Below, one piece after another: positions 48,718-59,122 of a DNA stretch of 64,000 nucleotides. A program made the position numbers and the translations under genes. Numbering within the stretch: position 1 is the stretch's first letter; each line of letters opens with the position of its first letter. Under the pieces are notes generated by a model, which saw only the letters and a list, made by a program, of their open reading frames with translations, was not told the DNA's origin and ran no database searches. The DNA comes from Aquatica leii (Eukaryota; Arthropoda; Insecta; Coleoptera; Lampyridae), in contig CM069432.1 of the NCBI GenBank assembly GCA_035610365.1, positions 170,064,035 through 170,128,034 of the forward strand. The letters run 5' to 3'.

Positions 48718-49180
48718 GGCTTGACTTGGTTTTCCAAGCTTTATCAAACTTTTTCTTGTTCCTTTCGCATAAGTAGCTTATGGCCTTGGAACACGTTCCC
48801 CGCAAGTATTACAGCTCACTGCTACAATATAAACGACATAAAGAATTACCCAACTGCTAGCAAGGGTTACATAACTTTGAACTGAAGTGAAGAGACTACG
48901 CGTTTGTACGTGGCAGTAATAAAAATATTTACTTAATTTTCTAATTATTAATTTGATAATAAGAAATGCGCTAAACATTTTATGGTTATAGCAATACTAA
49001 ATTTATTCACGTGTGGTAGGCAAGGTAATAGGCACATAGTAATTCCCTCACAGAGTATTCATGATGCGAGGTTTGAATGTGTATACGTTACTTGCAACTT
49101 ACAATTAAAGTTTTCAGCCCGGTTTTGTCTATTTAAATAAGTGAAGATTGACTTTTGATTTTAAGCATGTGGTAAATGCA
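48718..49180 (+). repeat. Long direct repeat, copy 1
   Basis: About 463 bp that aligns in the same orientation with 51966-52455. Shared blocks include TATGGCCTTGGAACACGT, TTACTTAATTTTCTAATTAT, AGGTTTGAATGTGTATAC and TTATTTAAATAAGTG. The copies differ by many substitutions and indels, so the duplication is old. They could be the ends of an element, a dispersed repeat or a local duplication. A later shared piece (GTGATTTGTGTAAATTG at 49450 and 53290) shows that the similarity continues beyond this block. Confidence 0.6.
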
Positions 49181-51965
49181 GTAAGGTCCGTATTTTAAAA
49201 TGTCTTAATGTATTGTGTTAGTTATGGTTCAATTTAACTATCCGTTAGTTATTGTTAGTAAAATAATTACAGCAAATACCAATCTTTATTTCTTCGTATT
49301 TACACTGACCTAACTTAACAAAATGTAGTTTGTGTACTGGATTATGCTTATCTGCGGTTGTAACCAAAACAAGACTTCAGTTATTATATACACCAAAAAC
49401 GTTGCAAAGTAAGAAGTATAAATTATAAATTGGACGCTGTTTGCTATAGTGATTTGTGTAAATTGACTTCGATAAACTTTATTTTGAGACATAAATTTTA
49501 CATCAAGATAATATTATCTTCAAGAGCTGGACAGCTTTACCTGTAAAAGCTTGGATTGGCTAATATTGAACTTGGTTTGATTATTTATAAGGTTATCTTG
49601 ACTTTTCAAAAGACTGGTTGCAGCCAAGCTTGTGAATCCCTAGAACAATTAGGTAAATCAATTTCTGAACCGATTATACAAAAAACAAACATCGTTACGG
49701 TTAGTTAAACTTACCAAAGTAGGAATAGTTTAAAACTGTCATCATGATTAAAGTTGTTAAGATGTTTGATGATTTCTATGCTTTCTTAGATTTTTTATAT
49801 TGAAGAAAAATGCAGATTTCCCGAGTAAAATCACAATTGATTTTAAACGGTAATTAAAAATACCTTTAATTTGTTTACGTAGCTTCCAGGTGTTTTGGAT
49901 TGGTTGAAAGACTTTCAAGATGATATTTTCAAAAATTCAGGTAGTTGATAGAAGTGCACTGGGTTCGTCGCAAGGTGTTTAAATTGCCAAAAAGGCGAAA
50001 TTGTATTATGTCGCACAGACACTAACGATCATGCAATTCCTCGATACGACATTTAAACATGGGATCAAGTGAAACGTCGAGACCGTAAAATATACGAAAT
50101 AGGATGACTGTTTTGAACTTGAATTCTCACTAAACCTTCTTAATCACTTCTATAGACACCACTACCAAATATTAAGGATTGAACCCACCGAGAACTACGT
50201 TATCGAGTCGAAAGATACTAGCGAAGTCTTCGAACTTTTTTCAAAATTGCAAAACATTTATATTTATCAACTTGGTTTTTTTCACCTCATTTGAAAACTG
50301 TGACGTAAAGTTTTCAAGAAAAGACATACATGAAAACATGAACTAAACAAGGATACTAAAGAAATCATGACGTAATTAAACATAAGCATAAAAAAATTCT
50401 TCTCGCAAGAAACGCAAAACTACCAAGTGATAATGAAACATAGATGACTAAAGCAAAGAGCGTACTGGAATATAGAATTACAATCTAAATCTTTGAATCA
50501 CAATACTTATGACTGGCGAAACTAATAAATTATAAAGTACACTCAAAACAAACGACAATAAAATTGATCCAAATTTGATAAATTATTGCGAAATTACTCA
50601 AATGATCTAAAAGAATACGAAATGAATAAAACAAACCTAAATACCGGGCCTTTCATGAAAGAATAAGTCTAGAAATCAAACGAAGGTAACAATGTTCTGA
50701 TGATCTGAACAGTTCTGCCAATGAAGACTAATAGAGCTATTCTGAAAGTCGGGGTTAGGTTTACATCGATGTAATTTGTCACGGTTTTTCAAATGCAGCA
50801 ACATTTGTAAAATGATGTTTGTACTATAACGCTCTAGTGACCCTGCAAGTTTACGGCGAATACTTATTGCGGTATTTTCAAAATAGCAACATAAATTGTA
50901 TTAACAGGAAATTTGATATATGCTTTCAGAGCAAAATGATTTTGTCCTTATGAGAAGGAAAAATCTGAGAAATGTTACTTGTCGAAACCTAATAAGTGTA
51001 AGGTAGAAACGTTAATTTGATTTGGACTTGAAAGTGGAGAGGTTTTTAGGTGTTACAGTACGTGGATCTACATGACGATTTATAAATATCTAGATAAAGT
51101 GGGATAGTTTTATCTAACTATCATTTAATATGGTTCCAGTAAGATGACAAAGGTCCGAAGTTAGATTCGTGGGTTGTAAAATGGAGAAAGCGCGATGAAT
51201 TAACGATTTAAGAACATAACGTTTCTGTGCAAGGCATGTAGATATCTGTTTGTGTGGATATCTTTGTGCCTTTAAAGTTTGTTGGGTTTACGTGTCATGA
51301 GAAAGTCGTATAGTAGGAGAGAACCCTTATATTGTATTTCCATGGTGAATTTTATATGTTGGTTGTTTATATGTACAAAGAACATAGATAATTTGAAATT
51401 GATTGATTTCAAAGCAACCGTATTAAAGGATTCTATAATAATGTAATCTAGAGATTCTGGAGTTTAAGATTTATAGTTCTTAAACGTTGGTGGGTATTGA
51501 GAATGTTAAGAGAGGTTTTTTTGTAAATTTGCAAAAAAGATTGGACCAAGTATTTGACTAACCTGTAAGTAGGAGATTGGATAGTACTGAGAATAGGCGA
51601 AAAATGTACTTTTACCTTGCTTGTGGATTTTGTGAAGTTTGCATGGACGAGATAGTTTCAAATCTGAGGGTTAAGTTGACATTTAGTTTCAAGAAATAGA
51701 TTAGAAGGTTTCATGATTTGGATTATATCACGTTCAATATTTGAAGTAGACTTTTGAGTTAATTGACGGTAAATTTATTTGGCAAAACAGAACATACTTT
51801 ACCTACTTAATTGGTTTGATGCAAAACAACAGTGGCATTATCTTTGTCGTTTGCCGGAAGGATAATATCAACAGTGTTACGAAGACTTTTCGAACATTTG
51901 ATTTTAAAATGTTAGATTTTGGAACTTTAGATGAATCAAGATATTGGCAGTGTGAATGATATCTG
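49181..51965. other. Unclassified sequence between the direct repeats
   Basis: The region is less AT-driven than the rest and contains one 64-codon plus-strand frame at 50103-50294 with balanced composition (NHFYRHHYQILRIEPTENYV, then SKDTSEVFELFSKLQN) and no Met. Purine-rich plus-strand sequence follows to about 50700. It may be the decayed interior of a transposable element bounded by the two repeats. I cannot identify a reverse transcriptase, integrase, primer-binding site or polypurine tract, so no family is claimed. Confidence 0.3.
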
Positions 51966-52455
51966 TAGCTTGACTAGGAAGAACCTTTTCCAAGCTTTCT
52001 CAAACTTTTTCTTGCTCTTTCCCCAAAAATAATCTATGGCCTTGGAACACGTAACCCACACGTGTTACAGCTCGCAATATAAAAAAAATAACCAATTGCT
52101 AGCATAGATTACCTCATAACTTGGAACTGAAGTGAAGGGAGAATGCGTCATCTAGTATTTGGTATCAGATGTGATCCGCGCCTTACGTGGGAATTATAAG
52201 TAAACCCAAATTTATAGTTACATTTACTTAATTTTCTAATTATTAATTTGATAATTAGAAATACACAATAAACATTCTATGGTTATAGCATTACTAGATT
52301 TATTCACGTAATAGAAGTACAAAAGACTGCTCTTACAAAGCATTCACGATAGGAGGTTTGAATGTGTATACTTGATGGCGCGTTCCCGCTTGACTTCTGG
52401 TTTTGTTTATTTAAATAAGTGGAGATGACTTTTGATTTTAACTATGTGGTAAGCA
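51966..52455 (+). repeat. Long direct repeat, copy 2
   Basis: Diverged partner of 48718-49180 (see there). Directly downstream it is interrupted by LINE sequence (52456-53215), after which repeat-related text resumes near 53273. Confidence 0.6.
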
Positions 52456-53215
52456 TACTCGTCGTTTGGATCGATCTATCCGTATCGACAATCACTCTCT
52501 CTGTATGTTCAAAAACTTCTCAGTGATACGCAAGTTTTAAGCCTTTTAAACTATTCCGATATTATTTATGGTTTTAGTTTAGATTGGCGGGAGGCCGTTG
52601 TCAACGTATCTCATTTGTTCTGAAAACAGCGCACTGGCTGAAAATGATTTAGAAAAGATACTTACATTTCAGTAATTTTGCTCATCGAATACTATTGTAC
52701 AAAAGCCTATATGAAACAAATACCTTTTGGCACAGACATCCATAACTTAAATCTACGGCACCGAGGCTTAATATCTGTTCCACGACATAGTAAGACGTTA
52801 TTTAGACGCCCGTTTTCGTTTTTGCTCAGATTTATAATAATATAATTATTGGCAGTTGTTAATGTCTGAGACGATAAACAAGCACCTGCAACAAATGCTA
52901 ATAGGTGAACAGTAACAGTAAGATCTTTTTGTTTGCTCATTTTGTTGCAATTGCTACTTTGTTCAATAATTCAGAAATTTAAATGGTTGCTTTTTTTTGT
53001 TCTTTTTTTCTTTTATATAGGCGTTTACTTATATAATTCTTATGTAATTGAGAAGTGCTGAAATAAAATGTGTAAAAAAGGTGTACAAGGCTTGGAAGAA
53101 AATCAATGTGCTCAGGTGGGTGACTTGATCAGGTACTTTTTGACAGAATGTTAAATTAATTTGGTATAATAATTGTTATGTTGTGTTCTGATCTGTCAAT
53201 AAATAAATAAATTTC
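52456..53215 (+). mobile_element. LINE 3' end with RT C-terminus
   Basis: The plus strand encodes the end of a non-LTR reverse-transcriptase ORF: SDTQVLSLLNYSDIIYGFSL (52530-52590) and, after stops, LNLRHRGLISVPRHSKTLFR followed by RPFSF (52740-52830). These correspond to the VLSLLxYCDIVYG and LRxxxxLxxPRHRTxxFxRSFSF thumb-region blocks of Jockey/CR1-type LINEs. A non-coding tail follows to TCAATAAATAAATAAA (53193-53208), a typical LINE 3' tail. The 5' part is missing, as expected for 5'-truncated insertion. It appears to have inserted into the second direct repeat. The clade cannot be fixed by eye. Confidence 0.7.
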
Positions 53216-55339
53216 AGTTTTCTTAGAACTTAGTTCGACAACTTGCTTAATTTTTGTTTTGATTTCTTCAGTTGACGCTCTTTGCTGAAGTGATTTGTGT
53301 AAATTGCCTTCGAAACCTGGAAATCCTAGAATACCTGGAAATGTCAGGGAATTTAGAAGTGAGTCAAAAAATCAGGGAAATCGTGTATTTTAAGAAAAAG
53401 TCAGCGTATTTATAAGGTGTGACTGGGAAAATCAAAAATTAAAGCCATGAAAACAATTAATTGTGAGCTTTAGTAGTAAAGTTTCTGATCTGTTAAAGAA
53501 CAATCTTGTGGTTCTTAAAAATGTAAATTCGCTTACATTTGCTTAATCCGTTTGCGTATCAACGCTATGCTAGCACGATGTAGAATGTGTTTAGAAGATC
53601 GTATTGGAATGTCGAACTTGATATTGTGTAACGTAGATAAGATGTGCTTACGACAGAAAAGTTAAAAGGCGCAAAAATTTGACGAGTTTGAAAAAAAATA
53701 TTATTAACAATTCTGAGCTAACATATTTTAAAAATTAGACAATGCAACAGAAAAGGATATATTGTTAATGTTTGTAAAATAATTGGTTTTATCAAATTAG
53801 GTACGTAAGTTTTCTAGAATAATGTAGTTTTAGTATAAGTTATAAACGGCATTATGTAAAAAAATGTTAGCCATCCGTTACTACAGCCTAAAAATTTAAA
53901 ACTGCTGTTAAAAATTTTAAATTTTGAAAATAAATATTAAATTATATAAACTGTTAAAATGTATTAGAACTGAAAAACTCTCAATTTTGTCTAGTCCATT
54001 ATTAATAATTTAAAATTAAAATTTCCAGTTTTATATGTATCCATTCGATTGATTAAAATATGTATTGTTGACAGTTGGAACCACACACATCATCTTGAGA
54101 ATAGAAAAAGTTTCTACGTTATTTCTTAATTCATATATAACGATAACGATAAAGTATTTTTGAAAATAGACTATACAATTAAAAGTAAATTATATTTCAT
54201 ATTGTGTAATAAAGACAACCATTAATAAAATAGAATAAGCTACAAAACAATTCTTAGATTATTGCAAACATTATAGTATTTAAAATGATTCTATACTGAA
54301 TTAGTTGTAATTTACGTTACTTATATAATTAATTTTTTTGTATAAGCAATATTATTATTATTATTATTATTATTATCTTTTATATGTATTTTTAAACACA
54401 ATACCAAATAAACAAAGACAATATTATAAAATACGATTATATCTTAATGCCTATTGTGTTTCTGAGTATTAGGTTTAATATCTTCGTTTCGACCAAAGCC
54501 GCAAAACCGTATTTAGATTTTTAATTTTCTTTAAGACATTTGTTTCTTGTATTTACAGATATTAGTACACGAAACGAGTCTCTACATGTGCTCACGTCTC
54601 AATGTTATTACTATTTGGTAGCCAACTATCTAACTGATATCTAAGTGTATTTTCTGGTGCGATAATGTGTAATAAGCAAGATGCCGCTTCATTGTCTTTG
54701 CAATATGATTCTTACCTAGCGAGTTAGTATTTAATATTCCAACAAAGTTAAAATCTACTTCTGTCGTTATGAAAAATAAAAATAAAAATATTTTTTAATT
54801 AAAAAACGTAACTTTCGTTAATTAATCTTTTTACGTCTACATTGGCTTTAGGTATTGCTTTTATTGTTGATTTAAATTTTTTTAAGGTATCATTCAAGCA
54901 TCTTTCAATTTTATTTGATAATAAACTTTAATATTACGCCTGAACTATGCGCAACGAAAAATTAATTACATTTGTTATGCTCTTTTGATTAAACTTGAAC
55001 CATTTTAATTAAAAATGAATAATAAAGGTAATTTATAAGTACTTTGATATTACGGTTTGTGTTTCAATGTGATTGGCAGCAAATTTAATTTTTAATTTCA
55101 TGATAGATAAACATTGCAGTAATTATTTCTGAAGCCAGCCGTATTAGACATTGTTGATAAATTTTTAGTATTTTTTGTTTTCTTGCCAATCAATAATGAG
55201 GAACGATTTCATAAGTGAAGTGAACTATTTTTTTAATGGTTTTTGTTACAGTACTTTGAGAATTTGTATAGATTTTCTAGTTTTTAATGATGATACACAC
55301 GTTTGGATTAAAATAGACTATTACAATTAAAGACAATCG
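53216..55339. other. AT-rich stretch with short repeats
   Basis: At 53310-53400 ACCTGGAAATCCTAG, ACCTGGAAATGTCAGGGAAT and CAGGGAAAT form a short degenerate repeat cluster. An ATT tandem run lies at 54350-54376. No gene is recognisable. Confidence 0.5.
54350..54376. repeat. (ATT)n microsatellite
   Basis: About nine uninterrupted ATT units. Confidence 0.9.
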
Positions 55340-55480
55340 CCCGGTTGCAAAAAACTAAGTCAATCAAAAGGTTTGCTAATCATTTGTTAAAATCATTGAT
55401 CTCTAGTTAAAATTAACCATTGATTAAATTTAAAAGCGAATTGCACAAAATAAAAATGAAGATTGATTAACTAATGAACA
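55340..55480 (+). repeat. Left inverted end of outer Harbinger-type element
   Basis: Pairs imperfectly with 62195-62391. The best aligned parts are GGTTGCA, CCATTGATTAAATTTAA and TTGCACAAAATAAAAATGAA with GATTGATTAACT. Confidence 0.55.
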
Positions 55481-55711
55481 GCCTCTTGTTAAGTATGTTT
55501 AGCAACAAGCAGTGAAATGTCAAGTGTGTGTCGGTTTTGTCGTTTTTGTTTAAATTTGGTTTGAATTGATTTGTGTCAGTTGTCGGCGTTATCAACGTTC
55601 AAATCAAAAAATCAATAAAGGAAAACGAGGAAAGAACTTTAACTCAATAGAAACGAAGAATTTATAAAAATATTAAACAGGTAAATTTATGCATCTGTTT
55701 AATAAGTAAGT

Positions 55712-55993
55712 CTAATAGGTTATTTTTGTTATCCAATCTTTTATACAACTAAAGCTGAATTTACATTTAAAAAAAATCGGACTAATGGATTTGTTTCGGA
55801 AAGTTCTTGGTTTGATATCGTCAGCTAAAAGATGTAGCATTTCTGCTACAGTTTCTTTTGAGAAACGAAACCTCAATCTAAATTTAATGGCATTATAAAT
55901 CTCCATAGGATGGTTACGTTCGTGTATTATTCGAATTCTGTGTGGTTCCTCTTCATCAAATGACAGTGACGACAAAGATGAAAGGTCTGACAT
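55712..55993 (-). pseudogene. HARBI1-type transposase N-terminus
   Basis: Starts MSDLSSLSSLSFDEEEPHRI and continues YNAIKFRLRFRFSKETVAEM and ADDIKPRTFRNKSISP. This is the N-terminal helical region before the catalytic domain in Harbinger transposases (LYDALEFRRRFRLSK-type text, RNxxISP). After SISP the family signature is lost and the catalytic domain does not follow; the left end of the element lies only about 370 bp further. It is opposite in orientation to the transposase at 56456-57560 and so comes from another copy, most likely the outer element. Confidence 0.7.
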
Positions 55994-56455
55994 GTTTTAT
56001 TAAAAAAAATTTATAAGAAAATGTAGGAATTCAATTAGTATAAATTCCTCACTTACCTAAATAGATAAATAAAATGAATCTTACTTAAAACTTATAATAA
56101 TTAAACAACACTAACTTCAACATAAAATTAATTATATTTGTAATAATTATTTAACAAAAAAAGCTGGAATAAAATGTAATTGAAAACTTCTTTAGAGATA
56201 ATCAAACGCTAACCGATGGTTAAGCGTCGGCGTCGTTTAGTGTAACTATTGATTAAGGGAAAACGAAAGCTTAAGCGGTGTAGTGCGTCTTTCAGTCAAT
56301 AAGCGTTTACTTAAACCCGATAAACTGATGGTTTACTTAAGCAGTCGGTGAGCCACGGCTTAAGTGTTAGTATCGTTCTGAACCCGTGAGTGAAGTAACC
56401 TACATTAAACGGATTTTAACTGTTTGTTGTTTATTGTTAAAATTTTATTCGAATA

Positions 56456-57560
56456 ATGAATATTGAAGAAATTTCAATTATTTCTTCGAGTGATGAAGAT
56501 GACGAAGACGTTATACAATTTATTGTACATTTGTGACGAAGAAGGAAACAAAGAGTCTATCGAAACAGACAAGACGCATTTGTGATGTGGGACGAGCACT
56601 AATTCTATCAGCGTTTTAGAGTATCGAAACCAATAGCAAATATATTATTTCGGCTAATTGCAAACAATATTAGGACAAAAACTAGATGGTAGGTTTGTGC
56701 ACGAGTATTGAAACACGTTTTAAATTGCGGAGTTTTAGGAATCATGTAGTAGAACTCACAACCGCACTACTGTTAACTCTTTGGTTCTTGGCAAGTGGCA
56801 GTATGCTGATTGTGGCAGGAGGCTTTGCAGGAGTCAACAAAGCAACGGCGGGAAAATATATCAGGAAGGTGTTACATGCAATTGCTTTACTGCGAATCAG
56901 ATATGTATATTTCCCAAACACATAAGAAGAGGTGAGATAAATAAAAGTCGACTTTTATGCAATTGCGCGCTTTCCACAAGTCGTCGGAGCACTGGACTGC
57001 ACTGACCTGAAGTTAATATCTTCTGGTAGGTATATCGTTTGTGTATTTGCTTAAAGAAATATGTTATCAGTTACTGTTTGTAGGAGGTATACAAGCGGAA
57101 ATGTATCGCAACAGAAAGGGGTTCTTTTCCATGAACGTGCAAGCAATCTGTGATGCTAAATTGAAAATTAGGGATGTGGTATCTCGTTGGCCAAGATCTG
57201 CTCATGATACAACATTTGTTAACTCAGCAATTAAAAACAAACTATCGAATAACCCAGGAGTTCTTGCCAACAGTATGCTGGTGGCAGATAGTGGATATGC
57301 CAATTCAAATTACTGCATAACAAAACTTCCAAATCCAACAAGTACAGCAGAAAATTTGTTCAACGAGTCCTTAATTCAATCAAGAAATACCATTGAACGC
57401 TGTTTTGGGGTGTGGAAACGAAGTTTTCCTATATTAGCATTTGGCATTCGATTGCAATTACTAAAGTACAGTATGTTGTTGTGGCAACTGCTATACTACA
57501 CAACATAACAGTTGATGAAAATTTATTGAAACTGCCAGCAATAAATGATGAAGAAAATTA
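56456..57560 (+). pseudogene. HARBI1-type transposase
   Basis: Harbinger DDE nuclease that would cut and insert the element together with its Myb-like partner. It starts MNIEEISIISSSDEDDEDVI; a stop follows 26 codons in. FYQRFRVSKPIANILFRLIA is readable next, then LLLTLWFLASGSMLIVAGGF (56768-56825) with AGVNKATAGKYIRKVLHAIA. FPQVVGALDCTDLK (56969-57012) carries the first catalytic Asp. A 155-codon frame (57041-57508) has AEMYRNRKGFFSMNVQAICD, VSRWPRSAHDTTF, LVADSGYANS (second Asp) and NTIERCFGVWKRSFP (Glu). Stops in the N-terminal third and several frame changes make it non-functional, although the catalytic part is well kept. It pairs with the Myb-like gene on the opposite strand. Confidence 0.85.
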
Positions 57561-58139
57561 GGCTATTGCGGCAGCTGATAATGTTGCCCATATCTGAATA
57601 TGGTAGAAATGAAAACATTCAAAATAATATAACTAGACTAAACATTATAAACATTATAAATAATCATTTTGCACATATGTAGCTATTTCCACCTGACAAA
57701 ATTAAAAGGCAGGAATAATATTCATACCAATCTGATTTCGTTTTGTAATTTTTAAATCTATTGTATGTGATTGTTATAGTTTTTTAATTCAAATTAAACT
57801 TTTTTAAATATTTCTAGTTCTACTTTGGTTATTTCCAAACACTTTTTTCTTCAAGTTCTAATTGGAGTTTTTATTTAAAAATTTGTAACCTCTTTTCATT
57901 GTAACAGTTATATATATATAAGTGACAGTAAAATCACATTACTATTATTACAAACATATAATTAAATGAAATTACTTACCATTAGTATTAAAGTCTAAAA
58001 AATGTATGTAACAATCAATTCCTAACAATATTAAATATAAATAAAATCATTTTGTACATATGCAGTTTTTAATAGGTAATTTGGTATTCATTAAAAAAAC
58101 AAATTGTATTTAATACATAGAACAAGAAATTCTAATTCT

Positions 58140-59110
58140 AGCTTTGCGATTTCTAAACGCACTGTTCTCTGATCTATCTCCAGTTGAATTATTTTTTCAT
58201 TTAATATTTCCTCTTTTTTAACCCATTAATTTGTAGGCGAACCAGTTCTTCTTTTGCATCATCAAACCGCGACCATTTTTCATTGGTAACAGTACCAGTT
58301 GCTCCTTTACGCTTAGAACCTATTATAAAAACATTTATCAGTATTTAACCTAATTACAAATGTTTAACAAAAATTTCAGAACAACTCACCACTGATTGCC
58401 TTCACACTATTGGCATTTGTAGATGACTTATTAGCCCCAATAGTTGTCCTCTCACTGGTATCTATATTCAGATCAGTACATTCAGATTCCTACAAAAAAA
58501 AGTATTATTTCATTAATAAATAACATTGTTTAAATTTTTAAATAGAATGTATTCAAGCAATCTTTAGTTTCTTATTATATATAAAGAATTTAATTTACAG
58601 ATCCTATTTCCATACTTATATATCCTTAGTAAACTTACCATTGGTGTTGGGCACAAATTATCTGTGATGGTCAACTCTGGAGTCTTTGGTTCCCTCAACA
58701 TATCCTACACAAGTTTAGTGTCTGTGTTTTTGTTACACAAACCTAAAGATCAATATGTATAAGCTACATTAGAGTTAATTTTAACAAACTTTCATTAGTG
58801 ACTATAACTGTGTCCGAATCCACTTCTGCGGGCATACCAGTTGCCTGAGTTGATAAAATTTCTAATACATCAGCATTAGCATTCGAATCTATGAAACCAC
58901 CTCCACCAGTACCAAAAAGTATTTTTTGTCGGCAGCGTACTGCTGTTTTGTAATTTTTTTTATGTTTTCTCATTTCTTTTTCAAGACAGTAGTAGACCTC
59001 TCGCCACTTTCACTTCAGGCATTAAAAACCTTTGTTAGGTCATCCCAACATTTTGCCATTACTAAAATTGGCCGAGCGCTTTGGATTCGAGAATGAAGTC
59101 TATAAAATTG
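58140..59110 (-). pseudogene. Myb/SANT-like Harbinger partner protein
   Basis: Harbinger elements carry a second gene for a Myb/SANT-like DNA-binding protein that brings the transposase to the ends. Here the minus strand reads KCWDDLTKVFNA near 59050 (end of the SANT repeat), then SESGERSTTVLKKK. KNYKTAVRCRQKILFGTGGG follows at 58960-58900, then acidic/Ser-rich text. Near 58280-58140 an amphipathic Leu/Glu-rich tail contains FDDAKEELVRLQINGLKK, IIQLEIDQRTVRLEIAKLEL. This order (SANT, basic GGG linker, C-terminal coiled coil) is typical. Stops and frameshifts break it, and the pogo element at 59123 interrupts its N-terminal part. Confidence 0.6.
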
Positions 59111-59122
59111 TTTACAAATGTA

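Noticed and set aside
48718-52455. LTR retroelement with the direct repeats as its LTRs
   Set aside because: I see no reverse transcriptase, integrase, primer-binding site or polypurine tract, and the similarity seems to extend past the repeat blocks, so the family is left open.
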